Source: Bradyrhizobium frederickii (GTDB lineage Bacteria > Pseudomonadota > Alphaproteobacteria > Rhizobiales > Xanthobacteraceae). From it: a stretch of DNA of 64,000 bases. This document shows, piece after piece, positions 8,748 through 18,289 of this stretch. The notes below the pieces were generated by a model. It ran no database searches. It was not told the origin of the DNA and worked only from the letters and a program-made list of their open reading frames with translations. Every line of letters starts with the position of its first letter. The stretch's first letter is position 1. The stretch spans positions 124,001-188,000 of the forward strand of contig NZ_SPQS01000012.1 in the NCBI RefSeq assembly GCF_004570865.1, given 5' to 3'. The position numbers were made by a program, and so were the translations under genes.

Positions 8748-9087
8748 GGGTAACTCCTTCAAAAGCTTTGGTCTTTTTGTTCATTTGCGGCCGTGGTCGG
8801 GGCCAGACCTGAACGATGATTCACTGAGCGTTGCGCACTATGGGCCAGTGGCCGGGCGGATGCCAAGCACCCCCGTGGCCTCAGGGTCACAACGAGCGAA
8901 ATATTAACCATATATTGAGGGTGCCACGGGGCAGCCATTTTGTTGACGGATCAAAGGGATGGTAGTGAGAGAGTAAGCTGGCGGAAGAGCCCTGCGGCCA
9001 ACCTTGGGGATCCCCTGATCGGGGATTGGTTGGGCAAGCGGAATTTCAGCCGACATTGGGGACTTGGTGGGATTCGTGCGGTAGCGC
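8748..9087. promoter_or_regulatory. Divergent promoter region between pepA and the lptF operon
   Basis: This 340-base gap must carry the pepA promoter and that of the long lptF-lptG-lptD-surA-pdxA-rsmA transcript. An AT-rich patch (ATATTAACCATATATTGAGG) lies around 8900-8919. I saw no gene, strong palindrome or recognisable operator. Confidence 0.4.
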
Positions 9088-10257
9088 ATGGGGTCGATCG
9101 ATAGGTATATCTTCCGCACGACGCTGGCGTCGTTTGCGCTGGTCCTGGTCAGCCTCACCGGCGTGATCTGGATTACGCAGGCGTTGCGCGGCATCGACCT
9201 GATGACGAGCCAGGGTCAGACCATCCTCACCTTCCTCGGCATCACCAGCCTCGTCATCCCGGCCCTGGTGCTGATCATCTCGCCGATCGCGCTGATGATC
9301 GCGATCTCGCACACGCTGAACAAGCTCGCGACCGATTCCGAGATCATCGTGATGAATGCCGCCGGCTTCTCGCCGTTCCGGCTGTTCTATCCGTTCTTCT
9401 ACGCGACCTGCGTGGTGGCGCTGCTGGTTGCCTTCATCGCGGCCTATCTCGCCCCCGACGGCATGCGGCGAATCAAGCAGTGGGATGCCGAGATCACCGC
9501 GGACGTGCTCACCAACATCCTGCAGCCCGGCCGCTTCGCCCAGCTCGACAAGAACCTCACGATCCGGATTCGCGAACGCCAGCCCGGCGGCATTCTTGCC
9601 GGCATCTTCATCGACGACCGCCGCGATCCGAACGAGCGCGTCTCGATCGTCGCCGAACGCGGCGAGGTCGTGAAGAACGAGACCGGCTCGTTCCTGGTGC
9701 TGGAGACAGGCAATCTGCAGCGCTTCGAGGCGGGCAAGCGCGATCCCGCGCTGGTGGCCTTCGGCCGCTACGGCTTCGACATGTCGAAATTCTCCAACCA
9801 GGGCCGCGACGTCACCCTCGGCATCCGCGAGCGCTATCTCTGGGAGCTGTTCTCGCCGTCCGAGGACGACCCCGTCTACAAGCAGATCCCCGGGCAATTC
9901 CGCTCGGCCCTGCATGACAGCCTGCTCGCGCCGATCTATCCCTTCGCCTTTGCCGTGCTGACCTTCGCCTTCCTCGGCGCGCCGCGCACCACCCGCCAGA
10001 GCCGCAACTTCTCGATCGGCTCGTCGATCATCGCGGTGTTCGGCCTGCGCATGGCGGGCTTTGCCTGCTCGGTGATGGCGGTGAAGTCGTCGGGCCCGGT
10101 GCTGGTGCAATACGCGATGGTGTTCGGCGCCATCGGCATCGGGTTGTGGATCATCGTCAGCGGCGTCGTGGTCGAGCCGCCCCCCGGCCTGATGGAGGCC
10201 ATCAACAGGTCGAATGCGCGCATCGCGCGGCTGTTCGGACGTCCGGCCACCGCATGA
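9088..10257 (+). CDS. lptF: LPS export ABC transporter permease LptF
   Basis: The 389-residue protein starts MGSIDRYIFRTTLASFALVLVSLTGVIWITQALR, the typical first transmembrane helix and amphipathic start of LptF/LptG. Six membrane segments are visible, three before and three after a periplasmic beta-jellyroll domain (about residues 130-265). With LptG and the ATPase LptB it extracts LPS from the inner membrane. The conserved SRQ-like stretch ARTTRQSRNFSIG (here PRTTRQSRNFSIG) precedes the fourth helix. Its stop overlaps the lptG start (ATGA). Confidence 0.95.
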   Translation: MGSIDRYIFRTTLASFALVLVSLTGVIWITQALRGIDLMTSQGQTILTFLGITSLVIPALVLIISPIALMIAISHTLNKLATDSEIIVMNAAGFSPFRLFYPFFYATCVVALLVAFIAAYLAPDGMRRIKQWDAEITADVLTNILQPGRFAQLDKNLTIRIRERQPGGILAGIFIDDRRDPNERVSIVAERGEVVKNETGSFLVLETGNLQRFEAGKRDPALVAFGRYGFDMSKFSNQGRDVTLGIRERYLWELFSPSEDDPVYKQIPGQFRSALHDSLLAPIYPFAFAVLTFAFLGAPRTTRQSRNFSIGSSIIAVFGLRMAGFACSVMAVKSSGPVLVQYAMVFGAIGIGLWIIVSGVVVEPPPGLMEAINRSNARIARLFGRPATA

Positions 10258-11351
10258 GCATGCTCACCAACACACTCGGGCGCTATTTCGCCGGCCGCTT
10301 CGTGGTCGCGGCGCTCGGCGTGTTCGCGAGTATCTTCCTGCTGCTGGTGCTGGTCGACTACATCGAGATGGTGCGCAAGACCTCTGGCCTCGCCTCCGCC
10401 TCGGCGCTCATGGTGGCCGAGACCTCGCTGTTCCGGGTGCCGCAGCTTCTGGAGAAGCTGACGCCGTTCTGCATGCTGATCGGCGCCATGACCTGCTATC
10501 TCGCCCTCTCCCGCCGATTAGAGCTCGTGGTCGCGCGCGCCGCCGGCATCTCCGCATGGCAGTTCATCTCGCCGGCGCTCGGCAGCGCGCTCCTGATCGG
10601 CGTGATCGCCACCGTCGCCTACAATCCGATGTCGGCCAACTTGCGCGAAGCCTCCAAGCGCATGGAGGCCGAGCTGTTCGGCTCGGCGCCCGGCGGCGGC
10701 ATCCAGGACGCCTCCGGCTTCTGGCTCAATCAGGTGACCAGCGACGGCCAGACCATCATCAACGCGGCGCGCAGCGAGCAGCAGGGCGTCCGGCTCACGG
10801 GGCTGACGCTGTTCCGGTTCGACCCGGACCAGCACTTCAAGGAACGGGTCGAGGCGCGCGAGGCGACGCTCGAGGCCGGCCGCTGGCTGTTCAAGGGCGT
10901 CCGCCGCTTCTCGCTGGACGCCCCGCCGATCGACCAGGCCAGCCTCGAGATTCCGACGACGCTGACCGAGGCGCAGGTCCGCAACAGCTTCTCCACCCCC
11001 GAGACTGTGTCCTTTTGGCAACTACCGAGCTACATCCGCTCCTCCGAAAGCTCGGGCTTCGCGACAGCCGGTTACCGACTCCAGTATCAGAAGCTTCTGG
11101 CACAGCCGTTTTTGCTTGCGGCCATGGTGATGCTCGCGGCCTCCGTGTCGTTGCGCTTCTTCCGGATGGGCGGCGTGCAAAAGATGGTTTTGAGTGGCGT
11201 GGGCGCAGGCTTTCTGCTCTACGTTCTGTCGAAAGTAACTGAGGACTTGAGCAAGGCTGAGTTGATGCATCCGATCGCTGCGGCGTGGTTGCCCGTTGTA
11301 GTGGGCGGCCTCACCGGCTTTTTGGCCTTGCTCTATCAGGAGGACGGTTAG
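10254..11351 (+). CDS. lptG: LPS export ABC transporter permease LptG
   Basis: The start at 10254 overlaps the lptF stop as ATGA and gives MSMLTNTLGRYFAGRFVVAALGVF, the expected N-terminus; the upstream open frame is out-of-gene. The 365-residue protein has the same architecture as LptF: three helices, a periplasmic domain (about 125-270) and three helices near the C-terminus (LLAAMVMLAASVSLRFF). It pairs with LptF in the LptB2FG exporter. The next gene, lptD, begins with a GTG that shares the last base of this stop codon. Confidence 0.95.
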   Translation: MSMLTNTLGRYFAGRFVVAALGVFASIFLLLVLVDYIEMVRKTSGLASASALMVAETSLFRVPQLLEKLTPFCMLIGAMTCYLALSRRLELVVARAAGISAWQFISPALGSALLIGVIATVAYNPMSANLREASKRMEAELFGSAPGGGIQDASGFWLNQVTSDGQTIINAARSEQQGVRLTGLTLFRFDPDQHFKERVEAREATLEAGRWLFKGVRRFSLDAPPIDQASLEIPTTLTEAQVRNSFSTPETVSFWQLPSYIRSSESSGFATAGYRLQYQKLLAQPFLLAAMVMLAASVSLRFFRMGGVQKMVLSGVGAGFLLYVLSKVTEDLSKAELMHPIAAAWLPVVVGGLTGFLALLYQEDG

Positions 11352-13837
11352 TGAGTGCCGTCCAACGAGGGCTCGTGTCTCGTTTGACGCGGCGCATGCT
11401 GATGCGCGCGAACGGGCGCGGCTTGTCCATCCGCAGGCTGCTGCTCGCCGTCGTGACCGCTGCCTCGCTCGGCGGGCTGATCGACGTTGCCGCCGTGGCG
11501 CCGGCCTCCGCCCAATATACCTACAATCCGCTGCCGCCGCGTCCGAAGCCGCCCAGGGCCGCCAACGACAACCAGATGCTGGTGCAGGCGACCGAGGTCG
11601 ACTACGACTACAACAATTCGCGCGTCTCCGCGGTCGGCAACGTCCAGCTGTTCTACAACGGCACCAGCGTCGAGGCCGACAGGGTCATCTACGACCAGAA
11701 GACCAAGCGGCTGCATGCCGAAGGCAACATCCGCATGACGGATGCCGACGGCAAGATCACCTATGCCGAGATCATGGATCTCTCCGACGATTACCGCGAC
11801 GGTTTCGTCGATTCGCTGCGCGTGGACACCGCCGACCAGACCCGCATGGCCGCGAGCCGCGCCGACCGCTCCAGCGGCAATTACACGGTGTTCGAGAACG
11901 GCGTCTACACGGCCTGCGCGCCGTGTCGGGACGATCCGAAGAAGCCGCCGCTGTGGCAGGTCAAGGGTGCGCGCATCATCCACGACCAGCAGGAGAAGAT
12001 GCTGTATTTCGAGACGGCACAGCTCGAATTCTTCGGCGTGCCGCTCGCCTACATGCCCTATTTCTCGACGCCCGACCCGACCGTGAAGCGCAAGAGCGGC
12101 TTCCTGATGCCGGGTTACATTTCCGGCACGGACAACACGGGCTATGGCGTCGAGGTTCCCTATTATTGGGCGATCGCGCCCGACATGGACGCAACCTTCA
12201 CCCCGCGCTTCCTGTCGCGGCAAGGCGTGCTGCTGCAGGGCGAATTCCGACAGCGCCTGATCGACGGCGCCTACCAGATCCGCGCCTACGGCATCAACCA
12301 GCTCGATCCCGGCGCGTTTGCCGGGCAGCCCGGCGACCGCGATTTCCGCGGCGCCATCGACACCAAGGGTCAGTTCGCATTGAACGACAAATGGGTCTGG
12401 GGCTGGGACGGCGTCCTGATGTCCGACTATTATTTCTTCTCGGACTACCGCCTCTATCAGTACCGCGATCCGCTCGGCTCGTTCCTGCTGCTGCCGACGG
12501 AGGCGCTGTCGCAGCTCTATCTGACCGGTGTCGGCAACCGCAGCTTCTTCGACGCGCGCACGATGTACTGGCTGAGCTATTCGGGTAACCAGAGCCAGGT
12601 GCCGATCGTCTATCCTGTGATCGACTATTCCAACGTGCTCAACTATCCGGTGTTCGGCGGCGAGTTCAGCTACAAGGCCAATTTCGTCAACCTGTCGCGC
12701 GACCAGTCGGTGTTCGATCCGATCACGACGCTGGCCAACACCAACAGCCTGTGCACGACGGCATCGGCCGATCCGCTCGCCCGCATGCCCTCGCAGTGCC
12801 TGCTGCGCGGCTTCCCTGGCACCTACACCCGCCTCACGGCGGAAGCGCAATGGCGCAAGTCCTTCACCGACCCGTTCGGCCAGATCTGGACGCCGTTCGC
12901 GAGCCTGCGCGCCGACGCGATCAACTCCTCGGTCTCCAACCAGCCGGGCGTGTCGAACTATCTTCCCGTCGGCGACACCCAGGCGTTCCGCCTGATGCCG
13001 ACCGTGGGCCTCGAATACCGCTACCCCTTCATCAACATCCAGCCCTGGGGATCGACCACGCTCGAGCCGATCGCGCAGATCATCATCCGGCCGAACGAGA
13101 CCTATGCCGGCAAGCTCCCGAACGAGGACGCCCAGAGCCTGGTGTTCGACGCCTCGAACCTGTTCAGCGTCGACAAGTTCTCCGGCTACGACCGCGTCGA
13201 GGGCGGCGGCCGCGCCAATGTCGGCGTGCAGTCCACCACGCAGTTCGACAAGGGCGGCGCCGTCAAGGTGCTGTTCGGCCAGTCCTACCAGCTGTTCGGC
13301 ATGAATTCCTTCGCGGTCCAGGACGCCATCAATACGGGCATCAATTCCGGCCTGGACAAGCCGCGTTCCGATTACGTCGCGAGCGCCAGCTACTCGCCCA
13401 ACAGCACCTACACGTTCAGCGTCCGCTCCCGCATGGACGAGCAGACCTGGAACGTGCAGCGCTTCGAGGCGGAAGGCCGCGCCAACTTCAATCGCTGGTC
13501 GGTCAGCATGCTGTACGGCAGTTACGCAGCGCAGCCGGAGCTCGGCTATCTGACCCGCCGCGAGGGTATCCTGACCTCGGGCTCGCTGAAGGTGGCGAAC
13601 AACTGGGTGGTGTCGGGCTCGGCGCGCTGGGACCTCGAGGCCAACAAGATCAACCAATATGTGGTCGGTGCCGGCTATGTCGACGATTGCTTCGTGCTGG
13701 CGGCGAACTACGTAACTTCGTATAGTTATTCTGCGGGCACCACGCCGCCCGTGTTGAGCCACGCGTTCATGTTCCAGATCGGCCTGCGCACGCTGGCGAC
13801 CACGTCGACGACCAGCAGTTCCTCCGGCCTCCAGTGA
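11351..13837 (+). CDS. lptD: LPS-assembly protein LptD
   Basis: I start at GTG 11351, which has AGGAGG seven bases upstream and overlaps the lptG stop; an ATG at 11396 lacks a site. The 828-residue product has an N-terminal signal region ending near ASA-QYTYN. An OstA/LptA-like jellyroll domain follows (VQATEVDYDYNNSRVSAVGN, residues about 70-180) and then a large outer-membrane barrel. The cysteine-bearing segment YTACAPCRDDPKKPPLW and the conserved VPLAYMPYFSTPDP are typical. LptD with LptE inserts LPS in the outer leaflet. No lptE is near. Confidence 0.94.
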   Translation: MSAVQRGLVSRLTRRMLMRANGRGLSIRRLLLAVVTAASLGGLIDVAAVAPASAQYTYNPLPPRPKPPRAANDNQMLVQATEVDYDYNNSRVSAVGNVQLFYNGTSVEADRVIYDQKTKRLHAEGNIRMTDADGKITYAEIMDLSDDYRDGFVDSLRVDTADQTRMAASRADRSSGNYTVFENGVYTACAPCRDDPKKPPLWQVKGARIIHDQQEKMLYFETAQLEFFGVPLAYMPYFSTPDPTVKRKSGFLMPGYISGTDNTGYGVEVPYYWAIAPDMDATFTPRFLSRQGVLLQGEFRQRLIDGAYQIRAYGINQLDPGAFAGQPGDRDFRGAIDTKGQFALNDKWVWGWDGVLMSDYYFFSDYRLYQYRDPLGSFLLLPTEALSQLYLTGVGNRSFFDARTMYWLSYSGNQSQVPIVYPVIDYSNVLNYPVFGGEFSYKANFVNLSRDQSVFDPITTLANTNSLCTTASADPLARMPSQCLLRGFPGTYTRLTAEAQWRKSFTDPFGQIWTPFASLRADAINSSVSNQPGVSNYLPVGDTQAFRLMPTVGLEYRYPFINIQPWGSTTLEPIAQIIIRPNETYAGKLPNEDAQSLVFDASNLFSVDKFSGYDRVEGGGRANVGVQSTTQFDKGGAVKVLFGQSYQLFGMNSFAVQDAINTGINSGLDKPRSDYVASASYSPNSTYTFSVRSRMDEQTWNVQRFEAEGRANFNRWSVSMLYGSYAAQPELGYLTRREGILTSGSLKVANNWVVSGSARWDLEANKINQYVVGAGYVDDCFVLAANYVTSYSYSAGTTPPVLSHAFMFQIGLRTLATTSTTSSSSGLQ

Positions 13838-13891
13838 ACGGTTTGAAGTGCCGGCCGCGCTTGCCCCCATCACAGGCTCGACGCGGCTGAC

Positions 13892-14842
13892 ATGCGAGCG
13901 ACAATCATGACGACCCCATTGCCCGTCTTCCGCCTCCTGCTCGCCATCACTGCCGGGCTGATCCTGACCGGACTGCCCTCGCCGTCGCGCGCGCAGAACA
14001 TCGTCGTCATGGTCAACGGCGATCCGATCACCGATTTCGATATCGAGCAGCGCTCCAAGCTCGACCAGCTGACGACGCAGAAGTCCCCGAGCCGGCAGGA
14101 GGTCATCAACGAGCTGATCGACGACAAGGTGAAGATCAAGGAGGGCAAGAAGTACGGGGTCGATCCCAGCGCCTCCGACATCAACCAGTCCTTCGAGGGC
14201 ATGGCGCAGCGCATGCGCATCACGCCGGACCAGCTCGCCAAGTCGCTCGAATCCAAAGGCCTCCGCCCCGAGACGCTGAAGAGCCGCATGAGGGCCGAGA
14301 TGGTCTGGACCAGCCTCGTGCGCGGCCGCTTCAAGGAGAAGCTGCTGGTCGGCGAGCGCGACGTCGCGCAGGCCGTGCAGGCCCAGACCGGCGACAAGCT
14401 GCAGGTCGAAGGCACCGAGTACAAGATGCAGCCGATCGTGCTGATCGCGCCGCGCGGCTCGTCCCCGGCGTTCCTGGAGACCCGGAAGAAGGAAGCCGAG
14501 AGCTATCGCGCGCGCGTCGGAAGCTGCGAAGAAGCCAATTCGCTGTTCCGCTCGACACCGAACGCCACCATTCGGGACGCCGTCACCAAGACCACCGCCG
14601 AACTGCCGGAGGCGCTGCGCAAGGTGCTCGACGATACCCCGATCGGCCACCTGACCGCGCCCGAGCTGACCAAGAACGGCATCGAGATGGTGGTGCTGTG
14701 CTCGCGCAAGCCGACCATGATCGACACGCCGAAGAAGCGCGAGGTCCGCGAGAAGATGTATCAGGAGAAATACGAGAAGACCCAGAAGGCCTATCTCGAC
14801 GAGCTCCGCAAGGCGGCGATGATCGAATATCGCAACCGCTGA
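13892..14842 (+). CDS. surA: SurA-like periplasmic chaperone/peptidyl-prolyl isomerase
   Basis: The 316-residue protein has a signal peptide ending SRAQ-NIVVMVNGDPITDFDI. That last motif is the SurA N-domain signature, followed by the helical segment EVINELIDDKVKIKEGKKYGV. A parvulin-like region follows (about 170-290) but looks reduced to one domain, shorter than the two in E. coli SurA. SurA escorts outer-membrane proteins such as LptD, whose gene is directly upstream. Alternative start at 13907 would remove five residues. Its TGA overlaps the pdxA ATG. Confidence 0.9.
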   Translation: MRATIMTTPLPVFRLLLAITAGLILTGLPSPSRAQNIVVMVNGDPITDFDIEQRSKLDQLTTQKSPSRQEVINELIDDKVKIKEGKKYGVDPSASDINQSFEGMAQRMRITPDQLAKSLESKGLRPETLKSRMRAEMVWTSLVRGRFKEKLLVGERDVAQAVQAQTGDKLQVEGTEYKMQPIVLIAPRGSSPAFLETRKKEAESYRARVGSCEEANSLFRSTPNATIRDAVTKTTAELPEALRKVLDDTPIGHLTAPELTKNGIEMVVLCSRKPTMIDTPKKREVREKMYQEKYEKTQKAYLDELRKAAMIEYRNR

Positions 14843-15876
14843 TGGCCGATCGCGCAGCAAAGCCCCTTGCCCTGACCCTGGGAGAGCCGGCCGGCATCGG
14901 CCCCGACATCACGATCGCGGCCTGGCTGCGGCGCCGCGAGCTGAACCTGCCCGCCTTCTATCTGCTCGGCGACGAGGCGCTGATCGCGCGCCGCGCCAAG
15001 GCGCTCGCCCTGTCGCTGGGGGCCGGCGTCAGGACCGCGGCGGTGAGCCCCGGCGAGGCCGCTGCCGCCTTCACCGAGGCTCTGCCCGTGGTCGCCACCG
15101 GCGAGCGCGCGACCGCCGAGCCCGGCAAGCCCGACGCATCGAGCGCGCCCGCCGCGCTCGCCTCGATCCGGCAGGCGGTCAGAGATGTTCGCGAGGGCCG
15201 CGCCGGCGCCGTCGTCACCAATCCGATCGCCAAGAGCGTGCTCTACCGCTCGGGCTTCCGTCATCCCGGCCACACCGAATTCCTCGCCGAGCTCGCCGCA
15301 GAGAACGGGCGCGTGCCGCAGCCGGTGATGATGCTGTGGTCGCCGCAACTCGCCGTGGTGCCCGTGACCATTCACGTCTCGATCCGCGATGCCTTGGCCC
15401 AGCTCACCAGCGAGCTGATCGTCTCGACGGTGCGCATCGTCGCAACCGAGCTGAAATCCCGTTTTGGCATCGCGCGGCCGCGCATCGCGGTCTCCGGCCT
15501 CAATCCGCATGCCGGCGAGGACGGCTCGCTCGGCCACGAGGAGCAGACCGTCATCGCCCCGGCGCTGAAAGTCCTGCGCAACGACGGCATCGAGACCAGG
15601 GGCCCGCTGCCCGCCGACACCATGTTCCACGAGGCCGCGCGCAGCACCTATGACTGCGCCATCTGCATGTATCACGACCAGGCGCTGATCCCGATCAAGA
15701 CGGTCGCGTTCGACAACGCGGTCAATGTCACGCTCGGCCTGCCCTTCGTCCGCACCTCGCCCGATCACGGCACCGCCTTCGACATCGCCGGCACGGCCAA
15801 GGCCAACCCGGCCAGCCTGATCGCAGCCTTGAGGCTCGCCAGCCGCATGGCGGCTTCACAAAGCCCACAAAGCTGA
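14842..15876 (+). CDS. pdxA: 4-hydroxythreonine-4-phosphate dehydrogenase
   Basis: The ATG at 14842 shares a base with the surA stop and yields MADRAAKPLALTLGEPAGIGPDI, the canonical PdxA start. The 344-residue enzyme carries the metal-binding histidines in FRHPGHTEFLAELA, MFHEAARS and CMYHDQALIPIKT. The closing part (LPFVRTSPDHGTAFDIAGT) is nearly invariant in the family. It oxidises 4-phosphohydroxy-threonine in pyridoxal phosphate synthesis. Its position between surA and rsmA matches the conserved enterobacterial and alphaproteobacterial order. Confidence 0.96.
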   Translation: MADRAAKPLALTLGEPAGIGPDITIAAWLRRRELNLPAFYLLGDEALIARRAKALALSLGAGVRTAAVSPGEAAAAFTEALPVVATGERATAEPGKPDASSAPAALASIRQAVRDVREGRAGAVVTNPIAKSVLYRSGFRHPGHTEFLAELAAENGRVPQPVMMLWSPQLAVVPVTIHVSIRDALAQLTSELIVSTVRIVATELKSRFGIARPRIAVSGLNPHAGEDGSLGHEEQTVIAPALKVLRNDGIETRGPLPADTMFHEAARSTYDCAICMYHDQALIPIKTVAFDNAVNVTLGLPFVRTSPDHGTAFDIAGTAKANPASLIAALRLASRMAASQSPQS

Positions 15877-16733
15877 TGAGCGCGATCGACGACCTCCCGC
15901 CGCTGCGCGAGGTCATTCGCCGCCACGCGCTGTCGGCGCGCAAATCGCTCGGCCAGAACTTTCTGCTCGACCTCAATCTCACGGCGCGGATCGCGCGCGC
16001 CGCGGCGCCGCTCGAGGATTCCACCATCGTCGAGATCGGCCCCGGCCCGGGCGGGCTGACGCGCGCGCTGCTCGCGCTCGGCGCGAGGCGGGTGATCGCC
16101 ATCGAGCACGACGAGCGCGCGATCCCGGCCTTGCAGGATATTTCCGCGCACTATCCTGACAGGCTCGAGATCGTGCACGGCGACGCCATGACATTCGATC
16201 CCCGCCCGTTGCTCGACGGCGAGCGAGCAAAGATCGTCGCCAACCTGCCCTACAACATCGCGACCCAGCTCTTGATCAACTGGCTCAGCAGCGAGCCCTG
16301 GCCGCCCTGGTACGACATGATGGTGCTGATGTTCCAGCGCGAGGTCGGCGAGCGCATCGTGGCGCGCGAGGATGAGGAGGCCTATGGCCGGCTCGGCGTG
16401 CTCGCCAACTGGCGCTGCGAGACCAAGATCCTGTTCGACATCGCGCCGTCCGCCTTCGTGCCGCCGCCCAAGGTCACCTCCTCCGTCGTGCGCCTCAAGC
16501 CGCGCGCAGAGCCGCTTGCCTGCGATCGCAAGCTGCTCGAACAGGTCGCAGCCGCCGCCTTCGGCCAGCGCCGCAAGATGCTGCGGCAAAGCCTGAAGTC
16601 GCTCGGGGTCGATCCGGCGCGGCTTGCGCAGGCCGCCGGCGTCGATGCGACGCGGCGCGCGGAGACCATTCCGATTTCCGGCTTTGTTGCCATGGCGCGC
16701 GAATTGGCGGATATACGCAGCGAAACCGAGTAA
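15876..16733 (+). CDS. rsmA: 16S rRNA dimethyladenosine transferase
   Basis: The ATG overlaps the pdxA stop. The 285-residue protein shows the KsgA/RsmA motifs: SLGQNFLLDLNLTARI at the N-terminus, the SAM loop VEIGPGPGGLTRALL, acidic IEHDERAIPAL, and catalytic NLPYNIATQLL (motif IV). It dimethylates two adjacent adenines near the 3' end of 16S rRNA, a late check in small-subunit assembly. It is the last gene of the lpt-surA-pdxA operon; the next gene starts 23 bases on with its own strong ribosome site. Confidence 0.97.
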   Translation: MSAIDDLPPLREVIRRHALSARKSLGQNFLLDLNLTARIARAAAPLEDSTIVEIGPGPGGLTRALLALGARRVIAIEHDERAIPALQDISAHYPDRLEIVHGDAMTFDPRPLLDGERAKIVANLPYNIATQLLINWLSSEPWPPWYDMMVLMFQREVGERIVAREDEEAYGRLGVLANWRCETKILFDIAPSAFVPPPKVTSSVVRLKPRAEPLACDRKLLEQVAAAAFGQRRKMLRQSLKSLGVDPARLAQAAGVDATRRAETIPISGFVAMARELADIRSETE

Positions 16734-16756
16734 CCAAGAATTCCGGAGGAAAGAAA

Positions 16757-17815
16757 ATGGCGCTGATGCGCAGGCAGTCCCTGGTCAAGTTCGACGCGCC
16801 CTTGTGCGAGACCATCGTCGACACGCCGAAGCCGCAAGGCCGCGAGGTGCTGGTGCGCATCGAGCGCTGCGGCCTCTGCCATTCCGACCTGCACATCCAG
16901 GACGGCTATGCCGATCTCGGCGGCGGCAAGAAGCTCGACACCACGCGCGGCATGACGCTGCCGTTCACGCTGGGCCACGAGATCGCCGGCGTGGTCGACG
17001 AGGTCGGCCCCGACGTGCCGGCAGGTCTCGTCGGCGCGAAGAAGGCCGTCTTCCCCTGGATCGGCTGCGGCCAGTGCCGCGATTGCGCCAATGGCGACGA
17101 GAATCTCTGCGTGAAGCAGCGCTTCCTCGGCGTCTCCATCGACGGGGGCTTTGCCACCCACGTGCTGGTGCCCGACGCGAAATATCTGCTCGACTACGAT
17201 CCGCTGCCCGTCAACCAGGCCGCGACCTTGATGTGCTCCGGCGTCACCGCCTATGGCGCGCTCAAGCGCCTGGTCGACCGTCCGCGCCAGCGCAACCTTC
17301 TGCTGATCGGTCTCGGCGGCGTCGGCATGATGGGACTGTCGTTCGCCCAGGCGATGTTCAAGCAGCCGATCACGGTCGCCGACCTCGCGCCGGCCGCGCG
17401 CGACACCGCGCTCAAGAACGGCGCCGCAATCGCCTACGACCCGTCCGAGCCCGACGTGATCAAGCGCATCCTGAAGGAGACCGAAGGCGGCTTCGACGAG
17501 ATCGTCGATTTCGCCGGCAACGAGAAGTCGATGGCCTTTGCGGTCGCGGTCGCCGCGCGCGGCGGCAAGATCGTGGTCTCCGGCCTGATGGGCGGCCAGT
17601 TCACGCTGCCGATGGTGCAATGGGTCTACAAGCGCATGACCATCGAGGGCTTCATGGTCGGCACGCTCGCCGAGGCCCACGAGCTGATGGCGCTGGCACG
17701 CGCCGGCAAGATCAGGCCGACGCCGATGCGCGAGGAGCCGATGGGCGACGTCCAGAAATGGATCGACGAGCTTCGTGCCGGCAAGGTCGTCGGCCGCATC
17801 GTGTTGAAGAACTGA
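16757..17815 (+). CDS. Zinc-dependent alcohol dehydrogenase (MDR family)
   Basis: CCGGAGGAAAGAAA directly precedes the ATG. The 352-residue protein has catalytic-zinc residues in ERCGLCHSDLH and TLGHEIAGVV, a structural-zinc cluster (CGQCRDCANGDENLC) and a Rossmann motif LLIGLGGVGMMG. It is therefore a medium-chain NAD(P)-dependent alcohol or aldehyde dehydrogenase. The substrate is not readable. The gene is close enough to rsmA (23 bases) to share its transcript, though the functions are unrelated. Confidence 0.92.
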   Translation: MALMRRQSLVKFDAPLCETIVDTPKPQGREVLVRIERCGLCHSDLHIQDGYADLGGGKKLDTTRGMTLPFTLGHEIAGVVDEVGPDVPAGLVGAKKAVFPWIGCGQCRDCANGDENLCVKQRFLGVSIDGGFATHVLVPDAKYLLDYDPLPVNQAATLMCSGVTAYGALKRLVDRPRQRNLLLIGLGGVGMMGLSFAQAMFKQPITVADLAPAARDTALKNGAAIAYDPSEPDVIKRILKETEGGFDEIVDFAGNEKSMAFAVAVAARGGKIVVSGLMGGQFTLPMVQWVYKRMTIEGFMVGTLAEAHELMALARAGKIRPTPMREEPMGDVQKWIDELRAGKVVGRIVLKN

Positions 17816-17892
17816 CCGATCGCTTGCTGCGGGCCCGACGCAAGTTGCGCCCGCCGCACGGAACGCCTTCGACCTCGCCGCGTTGGCAGCGC

Positions 17893-18132
17893 ATGTCCAT
17901 CCGCTGCACCGTCGAAAGCGCATTCTTCATTGCCTGGAGCTGCCTGGAGCAGAGCGGCGAGCTCGGCCCGCCGGACGAGAGCGCGAACGTCCTTCTCGAC
18001 GCCATCGAAGCCCAGCTCAGGACCGGCGAACGCCGGCAGCTGATGCTGGCCAACAGGGCGATCGACGCCTATCGCGCGCACGCGGCCGAACGCCGATCCA
18101 CAGGGGACCGCGAAGCCCGCGTCGTCGGGTGA
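17893..18132 (+). CDS. Small conserved hypothetical protein
   Basis: A 79-residue frame starts at the ATG of MSIRCTVESAFFIAWSCLEQSGEL and ends EARVVG. The frame remains open upstream, so the start is not certain, and no strong ribosome site is visible. The product looks soluble and helical, with LLDAIEAQLRTGERRQLMLANRAIDAY reading as one long helix in two parts. I recall similar small proteins in Bradyrhizobium but no function. It follows the alcohol dehydrogenase by 77 bases on the same strand. Confidence 0.6.
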   Translation: MSIRCTVESAFFIAWSCLEQSGELGPPDESANVLLDAIEAQLRTGERRQLMLANRAIDAYRAHAAERRSTGDREARVVG

Positions 18133-18215
18133 TGTTTCATCGCAGCATGCGGGGCCAGGCGGCAAAGGCCGGCGCGCGAACTTTTCGGCCCCGAGCCTCG
18201 CCTTGTGTGCACTTT

Positions 18216-18230
18216 GGAACCGTTGGTTCC
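18216..18230. promoter_or_regulatory. Palindrome upstream of the first Crp/Fnr gene
   Basis: GGAACC-GTT-GGTTCC is a perfect 6-3-6 inverted repeat, 60 bases before the GTG of the regulator at 18290. A half site (TTGGTTCC) occurs again at about 20941-20948, in front of the autotransporter gene. It does not look like a CRP (TGTGA) or FNR (TTGAT) box, so its binder is unknown. Confidence 0.4.
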
Positions 18231-18289
18231 GCCACGGAAACGTAGGGTTCTGACCGGCGCCGATTCCCGGCCAGCCAAGAGAAGAGACT

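Noticed and set aside
11348..14860. A 1170-codon open frame antisense to lptD and surA
   Set aside because: The plus-strand genes have strong motif support. Long antisense frames are expected in GC-rich DNA, and the translation is repetitive in Arg/Val/Gly/His without domains.
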